In this document: positions 22,767 through 34,756 of the stretch, in pieces
How the letters are laid out: every line of letters starts with the position of its first letter
Position numbering within the stretch: position 1 is the stretch's first letter
Assembly (NCBI GenBank): GCA_949152475.1
Contig: OX424568.1
Location: 4,873,667 to 4,937,666, forward strand
DNA from: Terebella lapidaria
Taxonomy: Eukaryota; Annelida; Polychaeta; Terebellida; Terebellidae
Direction of reading: 5' to 3'
Length of the DNA stretch: 64,000 bases
Made by a program: the position numbers and the translations under genes
The notes under the pieces: generated by a model
Database searches by the model: none
Seen by the model: only the letters and a program-made list of their open reading frames with translations
What the model was told of the DNA's origin: nothing

Positions 22767-25050
22767 GTAAAAATTCAACAAAACATGTAACTGAATTTAA
22801 TTTTTGTTTGAATTCGAATTGATTGCATTAAATACAATATTTATATATTGGTAAAATTGACTATATAGTGATGCACGATATCTAAAATAATTTTTTTATA
22901 TATCTTTTCGTGCTCTGAGGTGAGTTCATGGTGTGTGTGTACATTTCTGTGTGTATTTTGTATGTATGTTCTATGTTATGCAGCAGGTATGTGACATTTC
23001 AGAAAATGACTAGTTCTGAATTACCAACAACATTATAACAGTTTAATACAATATTCAACACAATAACATCAACATCATTTTTTATAATAATTTTACAAAA
23101 CAAAGTGAATATGAGTCAGTGTTAACTCAGATATCTTGGTTTTCTTGGTTTCAGATAAGAATGAATATGCTGATCTTGTGTATTGTTTGGTGTACCACAA
23201 TAAAATTACAAATGAGCTTTGTGTTCGTGTTTTGCTAAACAAAATACTGAAAAGCATATGGTGATTGACCGTGATTCACATGGTAGTCAAAACATTATCA
23301 ACATTTATGTCCAACGTTTATTTGGTCACAGCTTACCAGAAATATTGGTATATTTTACCCATTATAATATTGTGTAGATTTGACTGTGTACAGCATGCAG
23401 GTATTTACAAAATACTTTAGGAGACTGAAGATTGGATTTCGAAACCAGAATGTGAAATTAATAAAAAAAAATATACGTGACCCCACACCACAAAATCAGG
23501 CATATGTGATCGAGTATCAAAATTGAGATGTATGTACCACAAGAAAGAAGTTATGTTACTCTCTCTGGTGGTATAAAATTCATATTTCTATCAAGACTAG
23601 GGATGACGTTTTCTTGATTCGAATATTGCTATCGCTGATTTATTGTTTCTGAGAAAATTGTGTCAAAGGTGGATGTCAATTTCCCCCACAGAAGTTTTCC
23701 TTATCACCAATCATCATTCTTTAAAACTTATAATAATATTGGTATCACACGAAAGAACAAGACATTTACCATTCAATTCTGCAGCAATCATATGTGTGTT
23801 GTATAAAAGTATTTCTCTTGACTCAGGGAGTAAGATTTAAACATACATTTTCGATGTGTTGACCAGTCAATGTAAAGTTCGGTCACAATTTAAAATATCA
23901 ACTAAAATTTCAGAAATTTAGGTAGAAATTCCAATAATTTTTATGTTCATTCCAAGGTAGTGTCTTTTCCTAATAAAATGATAACAAAAAATCATGTCTG
24001 ACAAAATGATTATTTTGTTCCTATATTTGCTCCTATACTATAAAATCAACATTTGTGACACATGCCTGATTTTGCCATGCTTGGTAACATATGAGGTCAA
24101 AATAGGATCATTAAGCTTATCAGTAGGTGGATATCATTTGATTATCTAATATATCATAGAAATGACAGAAACTTGATATCAACAAGGAAATGGTCATGAT
24201 TCAGTACCGTTTTGAAACACTTGTGCTAATGTGTTTTCGTGTTGTAAAAAACTGTGATCTCCGGTTATGGTCAAGGTCACCAAGAGATACATTACAAATA
24301 TATCACTATAATATTCACGTAGGCTCTGTTTTGATGAACATATCTTTCATTTCGAACAACTGGACTAATTTTGAATCAAGCTCGAGGTGACGAAAAGATT
24401 ACTTACACAGGACTTTATACACAAACATACCAACCTATATTCCACATTCAATCACCACATGTATTCACTCTCAATGATTTTGTTAGAATTTGCATGTAAG
24501 CTATTTCTATAAAAAATCTCAGAAACAAGACATTTGCTGCAATACACATTGATTTACAATGAAATTTACACAATTACATCATCGCCAATCATAGTTGACG
24601 ACGGTTTCTGCAAAGTGAAACCAACACATCGACAAATACAATAAAACTTCAAATAAACTCAAAGCCTCTAATAAACTATTGCAGTATGATGAATGTGCAA
24701 CACTTTCTTGGATAATGGGAAAAAAAACTACGACTCTTGCGCTATAGTAGGATACCCAGGTTGCGTTGTGAGTATGTTTATGGGATCAATACCTTGTTGC
24801 TTTTGTGCAAAATGTACCTGAAAATATTTTTCTTAATATCCATATTTTGGAAATATGAATATTTATATCTGTCGTGTGATTTCATAATAATCATGTACAC
24901 GGCATATGGAAATAGTTTGGGAAGTTTCATGCACCTGAAATGAGCGGATTCTCAGAACTTTCATATTCAGATTTCGAAGTAGACCTCAGTTCACAGGGCA
25001 ATTCCTCAGTCGGGCTGGCCTTAAGATGCAATATTAAGAATATTATGTCA
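22767..25050. other. Region after the last gene A exon
   Basis: About 2.3 kb, AT-rich. Apart from the decayed exon start at 23155 no EGF exon or terminal domain is visible on either strand; short ORFs only. Confidence 0.5.
23155..23262 (+). pseudogene. Possible decayed EGF exon or alternative terminal exon
   Basis: Acceptor TTTCAG precedes ATAAGAATGAATATGC: read in phase 1 it gives DKNEYAD, where the first EGF cysteine codon TGC has become TAT. The frame runs about 35 codons to a stop without the EGF cysteine pattern. Either a dead exon or a non-EGF last exon of gene A; I favour the former. Confidence 0.4.
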
Positions 25051-25914
25051 TTAGTGTATGGGCCAGAGGGGGTGGTCGGTACCACTTGTGGGGCAAATAC
25101 CCACTATATTTTCTTGAAAGCTATATATCCCTAGATCACGTTTTTGCATGATAGCCCTCTGGATCTGGTAGCTTAACGGCGTTACCAGGCCAAACGTGGA
25201 CCCCCCCCCCCCCCCTTCAATTTTTGCATGTTTGAAAATCTACATTTTGGACAAAAACTACAATGTAGGGTTCCAATAAATCAACCTATCATCAAAAAAC
25301 CCATAAGAAATATTGGCAGATGTGCAATGTCTATGGAATAAATGTAATTAAAGCTGTTTAAAATTCAAAATGGCCGCCAAAATCCAAGATGGCGGCCACA
25401 AATCGTCAATTCACTTCGAAATATTCAACACTAAAATATGGTATACAAAACAGAACTTCTTTGCTCTATGTGATCACTTCCCCCTCTGGTGCAGCAGTTC
25501 GTCTACAGTAAGTCAAACATGGCTGCCAAAATTGATATGACATTCACGTTTATGTGTATGCGTGCAGTATTACAATTCATGAATCCGTCACACATTTTTT
25601 GCAATTTTGCATATCATTCATGTTATTAGCCACTGAGCTGGAATTTCCATGTTAAATTTGGTAGTAGCTCATAGATATACACTTTTCAAAATTTCAGAAC
25701 AAGCAACTTCATGTAGCTGTTAAAATGTGCAGATGTGAACATCCAAGATGGCCGCTGCCGAAGTTGGGAATGATGCATCTCAGACCTTGTGGATGGATAT
25801 AAACTTGTGTAACATCACGTTTTGTAGGTGCTTTGGCGTGAATAATATGCCTGCCAACTCAAAAGTTCCCCCTAAATAATTACCTGCCTGTTTGGACGCC
25901 CTTGAGTGGAGTGA
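25051..25914 (+). repeat. Inverted repeat arm 1 (~864 bp)
   Basis: Matches 33876-34756 in reverse complement along its whole length, for example TTAGTGTATGGGCC, ATAGCCCTCTGGATCTGGTAGCTTAA, ATTTTTGCATGTTTGAAAATC and GGCGGCC-rich segments. Divergence is moderate with indels. Contains a C15 run near 25201. No coding sequence recognised. Confidence 0.8.
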
Positions 25915-26803
25915 GCCCTGTTCCAGGTGACAATGAAGCAATCCTGCCCATCGTTATAAATAATCCACCCCGTGGCCTCTGTGTAATCAACGTGTACGTT
26001 CTGTTTTGGGGAAACCACTCTTCAGATCGATTTGATGATGTCCTGGACATTCTACAAATCATCATAAACAAAAACATGCCTCTATATAACATCATCATCA
26101 TTGGCGACTTCAATGCATCTTTAGTAGAGGATAGAAACAGCAGAAATCAGAGTTACAGAGGTGGTGTAAAACAATGGCATGTTTCCAACAAATGACTATC
26201 TGAGAGGGCATATCAAGTGAAGAGTTCATCCCTGCCACGATCCAGCCCATAGAAAACTTCTGCCAGACCGTCCTTGAACTCCTTCCTACTATGGATGAGA
26301 AACCCTGAAAGCTGTCCTTCAGGCCTTCTCTGATACCCCAGCTGCCCAAAAAGCAGTGCAAATACACCTGCAATGTGCAGTCTCAAAGGCAGTGGCTGCA
26401 AACTGAGTAGCACTCTGTGCATAGCGTGACGGCCTATTACCTAATGTAGCTCGGGAGCACTACAGGAGGATCGTCTCCTTGCAGAGAAGCTATTCTGTCA
26501 ATCTCAACGACAAACAAATACCGATAACTGCTCAAAGTTGTACAAAGACGTCACTCAAAACCAGTTCAAGAGACACAAAGCTACTCGATAAACCTATCCA
26601 GAAACATCGAGCTACTCCCTCCTCAGCTGCTCCAGAACTGCTAGTATCGGTGAATGGAAAACTAATCACAAACAGGAATGAAATCCGAAGTTGAATTTTC
26701 ATTCCCATTGACCAATGAGAAGTTGCAAAGGTCCTATATGCACTCACAAATAGGAAACAGCTGGGCACTATCCTGCAACATAGTAACCTCCTGTACATCA
26801 TCA
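25900..26803 (+). mobile_element. Decayed LINE: endonuclease and linker region
   Basis: An open stretch at 25902-26195 contains VINVYV and IIIIGDFNAS, the typical APE-type endonuclease core of non-LTR retrotransposons. The following ~600 bp read as fragments in shifting frames. It continues as an RT fragment at 27560-28100 and a C-terminal fragment at 32230-32880, all plus strand, and is broken by later insertions. Confidence 0.7.
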
Positions 26804-27203
26804 TTGTCTATCGAAGTGCCCAGCTAGTCTCTAAACTGCTACGACAAGGATATGTTTTACCAAGACTTATCGCTGCGTTTAAGAAATTCTATGGACGTCA
26901 TCATGATCTGGTTGATAAATACAGCAAATCCATGTCTGCCATGCAACTAGATCTATTTTCATGTTAATTTTGGGGAATTCATGAAGGGTGCCACTAGTGG
27001 GGCAGGAAATGCTCACTCTTTCCGGAACACCTGATTTCACCTCCTGATGGCCATTTACGGGGGTTCATGAGTTTCCCTGTCATTTTTGTTTTCTCTCACT
27101 TCGTATGCCTGATATGACTTTCTGTCCCCGGACTATGAGATTGGATAACGGACCCTGTTTTGTTTGCTCGGAATACTTGATACTGGGTATTGATTCCACG
27201 TCT
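26804..27203 (+). mobile_element. 5'-truncated retroelement copy: RT-protein tail plus 3' UTR
   Basis: Starts inside codons for an ORF tail (KLLRQGYVLPRLIAAFKKFYG, ending LDLFSC and TAA at 26965). A 3' UTR of about 235 bp follows, ending TTGATTCCACGTCT. Differs at only a few positions from the minus-strand copy at 60358-60842. Proteins with this kind of tail occur at the end of reverse-transcriptase ORFs in many invertebrate genomes; the clade is not assigned here. Confidence 0.8.
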
Positions 27204-27559
27204 AATACTGTACTGGCTCTGATAGTAGCATGACGAGCCAAAGCAAGACCTCCTGTAGCAGCACTAGCAAAAAAGAGAGGAATTTAAGGAAATCACTGAA
27301 TAATATACCCATATAATTCAATCCCCTTTATTATGATTCAAATAACATAACTGTGTAGATTGAAACACTCCAATAGTTTATTTGAAAGATATGAAGTGAA
27401 TTACATTAATACAAGGTTATAGAAATCGAACATTTTGGGGGGAAAAGCGGGAGCTGCTCTACTATTAGGGCGCCTGCCACTATTAGGACCAATACGGTAT
27501 TCATAGCAAGAGGGATCTGTCGAGAAAACATTATTGCTGCCTACATCATCATGAATCAT

Positions 27560-28100
27560 AAAAAGGAAAGAATAAGCTGAGCTCAATTAACTTCAGGGGC
27601 ATCACCATCACGCCGATCCTGGCGAAAGCCCCCGAGCACATGCTGTTTGCCCTTGCCGAATCCGGACTCATCCAGGCATCTCTGCAATACAGTTTTCTAG
27701 AGCATTGTCCCAGCCCTGACTTTCCTTATCCTTACAGCAGCATAGCAGATGCACCCCTGTGTGTGTGCGATACTGGATGTCCAGAAGACATTGGATGTGG
27801 TGGACTACAGCTGTCTGCTGAGGAAGCTATATTCTTCCAGATGGTCACATCCTGCTGATCTATATGTCGAACATTCTAAAAGCAGAGGTCCGCATCAAAA
27901 TCCAGGGTAATCTCAGATTCATTGACCCGTCTCGGAATTGACTGCTACTCCAAATGCTTGACCTTTGATCTCTCATTGAATCCCGCCTCTCTCAAGCCAG
28001 GATAACCTCGTACTCACTAATGAGTACCGTTAGCATTGGAATGGACTGCTACTCCAACTGGCTGACCTTTGATTTCTCATTGAACCCCGCCTCTCTCAAG
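27560..28100 (+). mobile_element. Decayed LINE: reverse transcriptase fragment
   Basis: 27590-27700 reads FRGITITPILAKAPEH, the fingers motif of LINE reverse transcriptases. Near 27768 LDVQKTLDVVDY resembles palm motif A (usually LDxxKAFDxVDH). Frames shift and stops occur. Two copies of a ~105-bp segment (CCCGCCTCTCTCAAG) lie at 27960-28100, where the intact LINE abuts. Confidence 0.65.
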
Positions 28101-31100
28101 CAAGTCAAGTCAAGTCAAGTCAAATTTATTCAGAACTGTATGTAACATTTTTTATACAATAATCATTTTGAACATAAACTTGATACAGTCCAGAGCTGTG
28201 AATTTGAGTCTTAGACTGTACCCTCAATTTACAAAGAATAATAATTATGTACACAAGTAATTACATATTTCCGCTCCCTGAGAGAAATTCACAACTCTAC
28301 AGAACAAACCAAAAAACAAAAAATTAAACAAAATAAACCAGTCATACCTAAAGTGCAGTTGAATTTTGTATACTTTTTTTCCATATTCTGATGACTGTAC
28401 ATACATCTATATGTCTATGATGTGTCCCGCCCGGTGTCGCGTGTGCTCGTGCGCCGGGCGCGCTAGCGTCATTCCCCACCCCCCCCCCCCCCGGCCAAAG
28501 AGGTCCAGGCCCGCCCTCATTGATCGCTATACCCCCGCAAAGTGGCCCGCCTGAAGCGCGAGGAGAAACAAGACTTTGTTACTAGTGTCTGATGAGTGGC
28601 ATCTATATAAAATGTTTCGGGTGTTTGATTCCATATTTCAGGTGCCATTTTTAGAATACTGATTGATGTTGCAGCTGTACGCGCTTTTATTGGTTTTAAA
28701 TTGTAAGAAAGGCAGTGTCTAGTGTTGTGGAGATGTGTTGTTTTGGAAACTGTGAAGAGCTCATGCAGACTAGAACGTAAGAATGATAGAACATAACAGC
28801 ATAGATATAATTTATAGATGTCTTGTAGTTTTAGAAGCTTCATATTTTTGAAAAGTGGCTCAGTGTGTGCATTGAATGGTGCTCCAGCTATGATTCTTAT
28901 AATTTTCTTTTGCATAATGATTAATTTATTTAAGTGAGTGTTATGTGTGCCACCCCATAGGGTGACTCCATATGTTAAATGTGGGTAGACTAGTGAGTAA
29001 TATAATGATAGCAGGTTTTGTTGATTTAATATTTTTCTGGTTTTGTTGATTGCAAAGTAAGCGCTCGATAATTTGTTCTTTATTTTTTGCGTATGAACAC
29101 CCCATTTAAGTTTATCGTCAATGATCAACCCCAAGAATTTTACGTCATGACATCTAGATATGGTGGTCCCAGCTAGTCTAAGGTCAGTTGTATCAATAAT
29201 TTCTATGTTAGTGAAAAGCATATAGTTTGTTTTTGATACGTTTAAAGAAAGTTTGTTCGCTCTGAACCAGTCAGATAGTTTGTGTAATTCTGCATTCATG
29301 GTATCGTAGAGTTGTGCTGTGTTTGATGATGACTGGTATACTGTCGTATCATCGGCGAAAAGAATGGATTTAGTAGAATTTAGAATAGAGGGAAGGTCAT
29401 TGGTGTATATAATAAAAAGAAGTGGTCCAAGTACAGAACCTTGTGGAACTCCACACTTAATAATTTGAGTTTCAGATTTTACACTTTTATAACTGACATA
29501 TTGTTTACGTTGTGATAAATAACTTTTAAACCATTCTTGGGCCACACCTCTAATTCCATAAAATTCAAGTTTATTGAGTAGTATATTGTGGTCTATGGTG
29601 TCAAAAGCTTTTGAAAGATCAAGAAAAAGAGCTATAGTGGATTGTTTATTGTCGAGTGCGGTTGCTGTGTCAGTAATAAATCTAGTTATTGCGTCTATTG
29701 TGCTATGTTTAGAGCGAAATCCAAATTGATTACCATACAGAATATTGTTTTGTTGAAGGAAATGAGATACACGTTTATGAACAATTTTTTCAATTACTTT
29801 AGATATCGAGGGCAAGATGGAAATGGGTCGATAGTTCGAGAAGTCGTTTTTTTCTTTAGCCTTGTAAATCGGTATTATTTTTCCTGTTTTGAGAGTGTCA
29901 GGCATAATTCCAGTACGTAAAGAATGATTGATAATCATGCTTAGCGGTGAACACACGGCTGGTCCTATTGTTTTCAAAAGATTTGTGCTAATGTTGTCGT
30001 GTCCTGTACTGTTTTTGGGTTTCAATTTATTGATAATGGTTAAAACTTCATTTGGGTCGGTAGGTGAGAGAAACAAGGATTTAGGATTACTTTTATTGTT
30101 GGCGTGCAGGTAGTGATGCGAGCTGTTTGAGGGTGCTGGGATTTTGTTGGCATAACTAGGTCCGATTTCTGTGAAAAACTCACAGAATTTGTTCGAGATA
30201 ATTTTGGGATTTGTTATGTTTTCACCGTTTATAAGGAAGTTATGAGCGATTTCTGCTTTGTTGCTGGTTTTGCCAATTGTTGTGTTTATAATTTTCCAAG
30301 TTTTCCGCATGTCGTGTTTGTGCTCTTCAAGTAGTGAAGCGTAATAGTTTTGTTTTGCTTTTTGTTTGAGTCTATTAAGTGTATTCCTATATTGGGTGTA
30401 GAATTTGTATGCAGGGTCAGTTTTAGATTTTTTTACACATTCACGGTATAGTTTCGAACAACTTTTTGATGACTTCATTAGTCCTTTGGTAATCCAAGGT
30501 GTTCTAATGATATGTTTATGGGCTATTACTGTTTTTCTAATAGGTGCATAAGTGTTTAGTATATTATTTATTTTAGTGATAAGGTCTTGACATGAATCAT
30601 TGACAGACATTTTTTCCAAGTGGCTCCAATTGATCAGTCGGAGGGCTTCAGTAATATTTTCTTTTGCAACGTTTGTTAGTTTTCTACTATAAATCTCTAC
30701 AGGTTTACCTTTACTTGATTGTGATTTGTTATACGTGATTGTACAAAATGTCGGCAGATGGTCAGATATGTCACTGATTAAAATAGCAGATATAATTTTT
30801 ATATTTGTGTTATATTTCACATAGATGTTGTCAATGAGTGTGGCAGTTGAAGGAGTAATGCGAGTTGGTTTTGTGATAGTTGGAATAAGGGTATTTTCGG
30901 TCATGGTGTCAAATAATTCGGCAGTGGGTTTATGCGAGTCAATTTTTAATAAGTCAAAATTTTGGTCCGTTCCTATAATTACGTTTTTGTTGTTATCGAG
31001 TTTGGATAAGATTTGTTCATATCGTTTTATGGACTCTTTGGGGTTACTATTAGGTACACGATATACCTCACCGACTATTGTTTTGTTCGTATTTGGATTT

Positions 31101-31850
31101 GTTTCAACAAATATTGATTCGAATTCCCCTTCCACAAACATGTTTAATTCTTCCATTATCTTAAAATCAATATGTTCTTTAATATACATGGCCACCCCAC
31201 CCCTTGTCATTTTTGTTCTATTTTTGCAGACAAACTTATATCCCGGTAATTGATATAAATCACTATTTGCTTCATGCAAGAACGTTTCACAGAGCAAAAT
31301 GAAATCTACATATACATTTTTAGTTTCAAGGTCAGAAATAAGTTCTTGTAATGATGTATACTTTGAAGGCAGAGATTGAATGTTTAGATGAAGTATTGTG
31401 TAATTTAGTTCCTCTGATTCACTCGATCCGATTGTTTTTATTAGGCTGTCAAAATCATGATATTGGCTGCTGCTTAGGGAAGCTAGTATTGGATTTGTGG
31501 AATTTTCAGAATCATCAAGGTACTCATTCAGACAGGTATTCAAGTTCGGTGCATTATTGTCGTTCAGGTTAATCAAGTCTGTGTTATCCATGGTCATTGA
31601 TAGTGTGGGGATGTATCAGTTGTTGAAACTCCACACCCTTCAGGCCAACCACCACACGGAGACAATGCGACCAAACACACGCGCCCGACCCACCCCAGAC
31701 CGAGAGAGGTGAAGAGGAAACGACAGCCAACCCCCAGCACCCGAGCACACACAAGATGACGGGACACATCATTAAAATATGAACAGTTGACTTATCCATT
31801 AGTCAGTTTCAATGAACACACACAAGAGTACTGGTGAACACCCGTGTCCC
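28101..31850 (-). mobile_element. Near-complete Jockey/CR1-like LINE
   Basis: Carries the intact ORF 28517-31597. At the 3' end (low coordinates) the minus strand reads AATAAATTTGACTTGACTTG: a polyadenylation hexamer and four to five TTGAC units, the short tandem tail typical of these LINEs instead of poly(A). The 5' UTR extends to about 31850 (C-run). No ORF1 is visible, so the element is either single-ORF or 5'-truncated. It abuts older LINE sequence at the 3' end. Confidence 0.82.
28517..31597 (-). CDS. LINE endonuclease-reverse transcriptase (1026 aa, intact)
   Basis: One uninterrupted frame. Residues about 60-290 form an APE-like endonuclease (LHLNIQSLPSKY, LCETF, RGGVAMYI, VIIGTDQNFDLL, ISDHLPTF). 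After a linker, about residues 500-770 form a reverse transcriptase with NYRPISILPSISKVIEKIV, FGFR, LDLSKAFDTIDH (motif A), GVPQGSVLGPLLF and ILFADDTTVY (the FADD catalytic pair). A C-terminal part includes FLGLIIDDKLKW and LYYSLVYPHLTYG. It would nick target DNA and prime reverse transcription of the element RNA. Length is close to jockey-type ORF2 proteins. Absence of stops or frameshifts indicates recent insertion. The assigned start is the first Met in frame. Confidence 0.93.
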   Translation of the reverse strand: MTMDNTDLINLNDNNAPNLNTCLNEYLDDSENSTNPILASLSSSQYHDFDSLIKTIGSSESEELNYTILHLNIQSLPSKYTSLQELISDLETKNVYVDFILLCETFLHEANSDLYQLPGYKFVCKNRTKMTRGGVAMYIKEHIDFKIMEELNMFVEGEFESIFVETNPNTNKTIVGEVYRVPNSNPKESIKRYEQILSKLDNNKNVIIGTDQNFDLLKIDSHKPTAELFDTMTENTLIPTITKPTRITPSTATLIDNIYVKYNTNIKIISAILISDISDHLPTFCTITYNKSQSSKGKPVEIYSRKLTNVAKENITEALRLINWSHLEKMSVNDSCQDLITKINNILNTYAPIRKTVIAHKHIIRTPWITKGLMKSSKSCSKLYRECVKKSKTDPAYKFYTQYRNTLNRLKQKAKQNYYASLLEEHKHDMRKTWKIINTTIGKTSNKAEIAHNFLINGENITNPKIISNKFCEFFTEIGPSYANKIPAPSNSSHHYLHANNKSNPKSLFLSPTDPNEVLTIINKLKPKNSTGHDNISTNLLKTIGPAVCSPLSMIINHSLRTGIMPDTLKTGKIIPIYKAKEKNDFSNYRPISILPSISKVIEKIVHKRVSHFLQQNNILYGNQFGFRSKHSTIDAITRFITDTATALDNKQSTIALFLDLSKAFDTIDHNILLNKLEFYGIRGVAQEWFKSYLSQRKQYVSYKSVKSETQIIKCGVPQGSVLGPLLFIIYTNDLPSILNSTKSILFADDTTVYQSSSNTAQLYDTMNAELHKLSDWFRANKLSLNVSKTNYMLFTNIEIIDTTDLRLAGTTISRCHDVKFLGLIIDDKLKWGVHTQKIKNKLSSAYFAINKTRKILNQQNLLSLYYSLVYPHLTYGVTLWGGTHNTHLNKLIIMQKKIIRIIAGAPFNAHTEPLFKNMKLLKLQDIYKLYLCCYVLSFLRSSLHELFTVSKTTHLHNTRHCLSYNLKPIKARTAATSISILKMAPEIWNQTPETFYIDATHQTLVTKSCFSSRFRRATLRGYSDQ

Positions 31851-32229
31851 CCCCCCCCAGTCAATTTAATTGTTCGTAATAAATCATAAATTCACATATA
31901 CATAGAGTTCATGTATTTGAACTAAATGTGCTGGATTTTATAGGTGGATGGAATAAGCAGTAATAAACTGCATGAGTAAGCAATGCCAAAAAGTTAAATG
32001 ACTCAGATACTAATATTGCAACAATTGGTTATAATCCCGCTTTAGAATTGCGGCTAAACTAGTAAGTGGCGTATTGAGCCAAGGTCTCCAGTAATCTCGG
32101 ATTATTTGCAGCGTGTAATCGATGTAAGTACAACAATGCTCAGCTGGTCAGTTGGGACTCAACTTGAGGGCTACCTCTGCCCGATCCGCTGCTGCAATGG
32201 TACCCGGTATGATATAATGTTCCCCGTAG
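31851..32229. other. Unassigned sequence upstream of the intact LINE
   Basis: About 380 bp, no recognised feature. Confidence 0.4.
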
Positions 32230-32880
32230 AACCGCTCGTAATTAGTTATATATATAGCCAGGATAACATCATACTCACTGATGAGTACCAGTTAGCATGG
32301 AAGGAATGGCATCTCACAAAAGATCACGAGAGATATTTACGGGACATACGTGCTTCGAAGGTTCACCCATGAACTGGAGTTTGTTATATAGTTTGTCCTA
32401 TAGGTTGTCCTATAAACGAAGCAGATACAGGGACTGGAGAAACATCATTAAACCACATCATGAGAACTTCAATCATTACCGCCAGGGACAGTCAAGTGTG
32501 CAGTCAAGTGTGTGAATCTGTTGGATCCCGCCGCTAGAGATAATCTTGATCCTGAACATGGTCACTTTACTCAATATGTTGGGCAAGAAACCGGACGCAC
32601 CACTGGCGGTTATTGACCGATACCAGCTCACCACAAAGAATGAGAAGTCGTCATCGTGGTTTATTTGCTGTGCCAAGCGGCTAGCTTAGTATGGGATGAT
32701 TGCTTTGCAAATCATGGAGGGAAAGCTGAAGAAAGCCGAGATGCGCAATACAATTATTGAAAATGAACGCCTGAAGGCCGCAGCTTGTGCCAAATCCAGT
32801 CTGCGTTTCCTCAACATGAAGCTTGCTCGCTATTCAAGTAGTATCCAGTATGGGACACTGTTGACGTAAGGCTTCGACCA
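32230..32880 (+). mobile_element. Decayed LINE: C-terminal fragment
   Basis: AGCCAGGATAACATCATACTCACTGATGAGTACC (32262) matches 27998-28030, so this is the same family as the relic to its left. In the frame after 32550, KKPDAPLAVIDRYQL, SSSWF and AKSSLRFLN match the region downstream of the RT in CR1/Jockey-group LINE proteins. One in-frame stop and frameshifts make it nonfunctional. Confidence 0.6.
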
Positions 32881-33875
32881 AGGCTTCTCATTGGAAGTTA
32901 CACACTTTCTTCCAACAAAGTTTCTCCCTGGAGGTCACACAATTCAGTCCAACAAAGCTGCCTTCAACCAATACCAAGTGAACAAATATTATTCCTTTGA
33001 AATTGGTAATTTGTTCAGATGTAGAGATGCCATTCTGTTAAGTACCCCCTCATTATTAAACAGCAACACAGAATCACCGGAAGACATCCATGAATGATTG
33101 ATTGTAAATGTCATACATGTATAGCCCGGACTCATCCAGACCCACCTAATGAATCATAATGTTAGAAACGAAAAGGGACAGAGCTGGTCTGGAGAAAATC
33201 TCCAGATGCTTTGTGTTCAGCTTGCACTGTAGGAGGCTAAACTTACTCAACGCCTCTGGAACGAAGAGGAGGCACGACTCTACAAGGAACAACATCATGA
33301 CTGCTTCCCGAAAATGACTCTTACCTGTATGAACAATCGATTTGTTCTGTTGATGTAAATAAAAACATGAAAACCCCAAAATTAAAATGCCAAATACCGT
33401 TTGTACAGTTTTCTGGAAGCCATGCACTGATTCTGTATTGCAATGACTGTATTGCAATAAATGACTAGTAAATATATTGCAGACAAGCAAAACCCACTCT
33501 GGAACGAGTATAACAGATGCAGTATACTAAAAAGAAGTGACGTTCCATATGGAAATGATATCAAACTGAAGTGACACGCATTTTCCAAGATCTCAAATAT
33601 TTGAACAATAGATATATCTTGTTGATGAATAGAAAACAAATCCTACAACTAAAATTCAAACACAACTTTGATATGTTTCTGAAAATCATGCTAATAATTA
33701 TGTGTTGAAAAAAGATGATTACAGACAGCCATATGAGCTTGTTTGTAGTACATTTTTATGTTCATCAGCAGATTTCTCAACCATAAAACCTTTGATTCAT
33801 CGTTAGATAAAATTATTCGGGATATATCCTATATATTTGAGACGAGTCATTTTCGAGTAGCAGCCACGTTGGATT
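32881..33875. other. Unassigned sequence between LINE relic and inverted arm 2
   Basis: About 1 kb, AT-rich, short ORFs without recognisable domains; may include further LINE-derived sequence. Confidence 0.45.
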
Positions 33876-34756
33876 CCCACTCATGGGCATCCAAGCAGGT
33901 AGGTAGTTTTTTGGAATGAACTATTGAGTTGACATGCATACAATGCACGCCCAATACTTACAAAAAGTTATATTACACAAGTTTATATTCATTCACAAGA
34001 ACTGCGATGCGACATATCCAGTTTCGGCTGCTGCCATTTTGGATGTTCACATCTGTGCATCATCACAGCTACAGGAAGTTACTTGTTATGACATCTTGAA
34101 CAGTGTATATATATGTGCTACTACTTACCAAATTCAACATGCAAATTCCAGACCAGTAGCTAATAACGTGCCAAATTGCAAAAAAAAAGTGTGACCGATT
34201 CATGAATTGTGATGCTCCGCACGCATCAAATTTTATTTTCTAATTTCAATGTAATTGTGATTGTCATATTATTATTGCCAGCCATATTTGACTTTCGATA
34301 GACAAAGTGCTGCACCAGAAGGTAATGTGGTCGCATAGAGCAAATAAATTTCGTTTTGTATGCTATATTGTATTTCGGAGTAAATTGACAATTTTTGGCG
34401 GCCATCTTGGATTTGGGTGGCCATTTTGAATTTTTAAAAAACTTTAAATACATTTATTCCAAAGACATTGCATATCTGCAATATTTCTCATGGGTTTTGT
34501 TATGATAGGTTGATTTATTGGCACCCTACATTGTAGTTTTTGTCCAAAATGTAGATTTTCAAACATGCAAAAATTGAAGGGGGTGGGTCCACGTTTAGCC
34601 TGCTAATGCCATTAAGCTACCAGATCCAGAGGGCTATCAAGCAAAAACGTGATCCAGGGACATATAGCTTTCAAAAAAATATAGTGGGCATTTGCCCCCC
34701 CCCCCCCCCAAGTGGTACCAATGACCCTAATTTGGGGTGTCCGGCCCATACACTAA
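33876..34756 (-). repeat. Inverted repeat arm 2 (~881 bp)
   Basis: Reverse-complement partner of 25051-25914. Carries a C-run at 34687-34702 inside the arm at a point where arm 1 reads GGGGC. Ends at CCCATACACTAA. Confidence 0.8.

Noticed and set aside
31584..31799. A LINE ORF1 upstream of the 1026-aa ORF
   Set aside because: The short frame lacks zinc-knuckle, coiled-coil or RRM features expected for ORF1 and is probably 5' UTR.
32106..32515. Small plus-strand genes of unknown function
   Set aside because: Part of the frame matches the LINE relic at 27998-28030 and has frameshifts, so it is decayed retroelement sequence.
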